DNA of 64,000 bases, from contig NZ_AP022839.1 of the NCBI RefSeq assembly GCF_011764505.1, forward strand, positions 3,316,001-3,380,000, read 5' to 3'. This document shows positions 59,754-64,000 of the stretch, one piece after another. Under the pieces are notes generated by a model, which saw only the letters and a program-made list of their open reading frames with translations, did no database searches and was not told where the DNA came from. This DNA is from Legionella antarctica. GTDB lineage: Bacteria > Pseudomonadota > Gammaproteobacteria > Legionellales > Legionellaceae. The first letter of the stretch is position 1. Every line of letters starts with the position of its first letter. The position numbers and the translations under genes were made by a program.

Positions 59754-61682
59754 TCAGGTAGGTGCGCCTAAATAATCCCCAGTTCTTGCTCTGCTGATGT
59801 CCTCCTGTAACTCCTCTATTGACAAAATAGGACGAGATAACGTGCGCAAATAGATGATCATTTTTTCTAATAAATCCTCATCGAGATTAAGTTCTGGAGA
59901 TTGGAGTCGCCCTTTAATTAAATCTATTATTTCATTTAAGTTCTCGTAACTCATGGGGGAAAAAACTATTTTCGAACAATCAATCTTTCGAACAGCTGAA
60001 AAAAACTGAATAGAGCCCCCTGTTCTAAAGGAGCTGATATTTGATAATCGATTAACAATATAATCAATACAATTACTCAAAAAAAAGGTATGTGTATCAC
60101 GATGTTCATAGAGCTGTAATAGGATGATCAGATATTCTTGCTCTTGTTCGGGCAACTTTTTTTTAAAATTAGAAAATAAAATATTGACCCTGAATTGTTT
60201 TAGCAAATCGTAATTATCTTGGGCGCATGTATGAATTAATTCATCCAGAAACTTATCAATTTGTATAACAATAGCTGGTACGTGAGCTCGAACCCTTAAC
60301 AAAACATGCATTAATAATTCAGGCTGAAACCAAATAACACCTCTTTTAAATAAGGTAGAATTATCCACATGTCTATACCAATCATTAACACTATCATAAC
60401 GTGTTAATAGAATATATAAGCTTTGTTCAGCTCTGGCAGGGACAATGTATTCTTCGATAAATGATCGATACTGAGGTACCAGTTGATCAATCATATTAGA
60501 AACTAGCAACGGTTTAAACATTGAAAATATCTTTTTTCCTTCAGAAAATACTGGATTGGTCATATCCCAAAAACTAATGGTATGTCCTGTCAAAGGAAGA
60601 TAGTCAAACTCAAGAGTAAACAACGATAATAACATGGTCAAGCATTGATTTAATGAGTACTCCTGCGCCGAATCTCGACGTGCTCCAGGATGTCCTTCAT
60701 TTAAATTATTTCGATCAACTTGATTATAGAATGGATACAATTCCGTATGCTTGGATTTTAATACAGAATTGAATTTAAAAAGCCATTCTGCCAGAGCACT
60801 GAAGTGCTCATCAAGAACATAATTTTCTACTTTATTAATAACAATTAAAAAATCCAATAAATAAAGTTTTTTTTCTTTAAATGAAATCTCAACTCCATAA
60901 AAAAAATTTATCTCATCCAGGCAATATTTATCAAGCTGTATAAAAAAATCTTGCGCCGCCTGTTTAAACAATTTAAAATCTGAACCTTTAGTTTTTAATT
61001 CATAATATTTATCTATTAGTGACAAAAGATGAGGCAGTAAATCTAGTGGCATTTCGCCTTTAGATTGCAATTTAGTAAATACTTTTTTTTGCAAAAAATT
61101 CCAAAAATTAGTAAATTGCTCCTCCCCTATTGAAAAGCCTCCATTTAGTTGTTTGCATGATTGTAGCCGGGTTAGTTCCTTGATACTCATAGCACTTAAA
61201 ATATTGGTTCTTAAATATCTGTGAGTAGATAAAATGAAACCGTTCGTAGTCAGATGCTCGCACAGACCTCTTTTTCTATATAGAGTTCTATTATCATTGC
61301 CAAGGTAAAAATTTTCCGGACGCTCCGTTTCAGTTAGTAATGATAGATTATTGAAATCTACAGAGTTGGTTATTTTGGGGAGTAATACTTGAACATATTT
61401 TTTTTGGGTAAGGGGAGCTATATCTTTCGCAAGCTGAATCCACTTTTGGTTTGCCAGTCCCGTATTCAGCATGTAATCGTTTTCGAAACCTACTTCAACC
61501 TGTTGCGAACGAAGTTCAAAACAATTCATCAAAAACTGGATATTATCAGCATTTAGCTGTTGCCGTGAAGCACAATGCTTAAACTTTTCCTCCAAACTTT
61601 CAATAAGAAGCATATCATCAGGACTTAATTCCCTTATCTCTTTTAGATCATTAATAAATTCTAAAATTTTTCTAACTAACAT
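59754..61682 (-). CDS. Unknown 642-aa protein, effector candidate
   Basis: No family is recognised. The protein is mostly helical, soluble and aromatic-rich, with no membrane segment or signal peptide. A short region (about 130-170) has scattered C and H residues but no clear zinc pattern. The late part (about 400-560) has leucine-rich helical repeats. The C-terminal tail contains charged residues (I-E-E-L-Q-E-D-I-S-R-A). The ATG at 61682 is favoured over the upstream TTG because the GGGAAGG ribosome site is directly against the TTG. The gene is alone between rsgA and the rRNA operon. Low A+T-rich conservation with neighbours cannot be judged. It is a candidate Dot/Icm substrate by size and isolation only. 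Confidence 0.6.
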   Translation of the reverse strand: MLVRKILEFINDLKEIRELSPDDMLLIESLEEKFKHCASRQQLNADNIQFLMNCFELRSQQVEVGFENDYMLNTGLANQKWIQLAKDIAPLTQKKYVQVLLPKITNSVDFNNLSLLTETERPENFYLGNDNRTLYRKRGLCEHLTTNGFILSTHRYLRTNILSAMSIKELTRLQSCKQLNGGFSIGEEQFTNFWNFLQKKVFTKLQSKGEMPLDLLPHLLSLIDKYYELKTKGSDFKLFKQAAQDFFIQLDKYCLDEINFFYGVEISFKEKKLYLLDFLIVINKVENYVLDEHFSALAEWLFKFNSVLKSKHTELYPFYNQVDRNNLNEGHPGARRDSAQEYSLNQCLTMLLSLFTLEFDYLPLTGHTISFWDMTNPVFSEGKKIFSMFKPLLVSNMIDQLVPQYRSFIEEYIVPARAEQSLYILLTRYDSVNDWYRHVDNSTLFKRGVIWFQPELLMHVLLRVRAHVPAIVIQIDKFLDELIHTCAQDNYDLLKQFRVNILFSNFKKKLPEQEQEYLIILLQLYEHRDTHTFFLSNCIDYIVNRLSNISSFRTGGSIQFFSAVRKIDCSKIVFSPMSYENLNEIIDLIKGRLQSPELNLDEDLLEKMIIYLRTLSRPILSIEELQEDISRARTGDYLGAPT

Positions 61683-61805
61683 GAGATTAATCAACCTTCC
61701 CTGGAATTAAAGTTTAACTCTAAAGCATGTTTAATCCTAAGTGCTGATATTACGCTAAAAAAACTTTAATTATAAGTTTATAATTATAAGCGGATAATAA
61801 CCTAA

Positions 61806-61834
61806 AAAAAAAGCGGCTATTAAGCCGCTTTCTA
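61806..61834 (-). terminator. Terminator of the rRNA operon
   Basis: On the minus strand GAAAGCGGCTTAATAGCCGC is followed by a T-run. It lies just past the 5S gene. Confidence 0.85.
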
Positions 61835-61842
61835 AAATAAAC

Positions 61843-61957
61843 CCTGGCGATGACCTACTTTCACATGAGGAGACCTCACACTATCATCGGCGCATGTTCG
61901 TTTCACTTCTGAGTTCGAGAAGGGATCAGGTGGTTCCAAACCGCTATTGTCGCCAGG
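61843..61957 (-). rRNA. rrf: 5S ribosomal RNA
   Basis: The minus strand begins CCTGGCGACAATAGCGG and ends CATCGCCAGG, pairing as helix I. The interior contains the conserved CCACCTGATCCC and GAACTCAGAAGTGAAACG blocks. The spacer to the 23S gene (61958-62097) holds no tRNA. Confidence 0.95.
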
Positions 61958-62097
61958 AAAACTGTTATACCGTTTGGTAAGGGGGGATTAATAAATCACA
62001 CCAAGCCAAAAGGTCTGGTAAATCTTGAGGTAACACAAACTATTCTCTCTATCTCTTTATACTTACGGTACATAACCCAAAGTAACTCAGATTATAT

Positions 62098-64000
<1,903 letters not shown>

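Overview
The window looks like a chromosomal segment of a Legionella species, probably not L. pneumophila itself. The evidence is low G+C content, gammaproteobacterial housekeeping blocks in their usual order (nnr-tsaE-amidase-mutL-miaA, petABC-sspAB, rplM-rpsI, thrS-infC-rpmI-rplT-pheS-pheT-ihfA, hemC-hemD-hemX-hemY), and several large proteins of unknown family that resemble Dot/Icm effectors. The species cannot be fixed from the sequence alone.

Layout. 1-16.1 kb is an insertion-riddled accessory stretch. It holds the end of a P-type ATPase, then a maf-family gene, a srkA-like kinase, a lipid-kinase gene, a metallophosphoesterase gene and a very large gene. Four identical 1463-bp IS3-family elements sit here. 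Each has its own 3-bp target duplication, and each interrupts a different gene: maf, the lipid kinase, the phosphoesterase and the large gene. Deleting each element plus one target copy restores an exact open frame in all four, giving proteins of 210, 287, 263 and 1818 aa. The 1818-aa protein has a Cys-His-Asp arrangement typical of papain-like or transglutaminase-like enzymes and is the most interesting candidate in the window.

16.3-30 kb carries a family 9 glycosyltransferase with a small zinc-finger gene, the miaA/mutL/amidase/tsaE/nnr cluster, sspB and sspA, and petC/petB/petA for the cytochrome bc1 complex. All are on the minus strand. A 2116-bp IS66-like element with unusually long (80 bp) terminal repeats and a perfect 8-bp target duplication lies between petC and sspA. 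30-32.7 kb contains a MITE-like palindromic repeat and a 733-aa protein with a second, different Cys-His-Asp signature, a likely effector.

32.8-41.5 kb is the translation block: rpsI/rplM, a 2Fe-2S ferredoxin, ihfA, pheT, pheS, rplT, rpmI, infC with an ATT start, thrS and tRNA-Val(GAC). Terminator-like hairpins sit just upstream of both synthetase genes. 41.7-46.6 kb has an exported lipase-like protein, a regulator/unknown/MFS transporter trio behind a long leader, a small coiled-coil protein and a TRIC-like channel. 46.8-50.7 kb has ppiB, tgt, dsbB, a cytochrome c5 and an HdeD-like membrane protein, with a second MITE family. 51.2-55.2 kb is the haem operon. 55.3-59.7 kb has a CDF zinc exporter, queH, orn and cca, with divergent rsgA. 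A 646-aa orphan protein precedes the end of an rRNA operon (5S, then 23S running off the window), all on the minus strand.

How the parts fit. The conserved core covers translation, respiration, haem, tRNA modification (miaA, tgt, queH) and envelope work, and appears intact. Novelty is concentrated in the effector-like orphans and in the mobile DNA, which seems to have been recently active.
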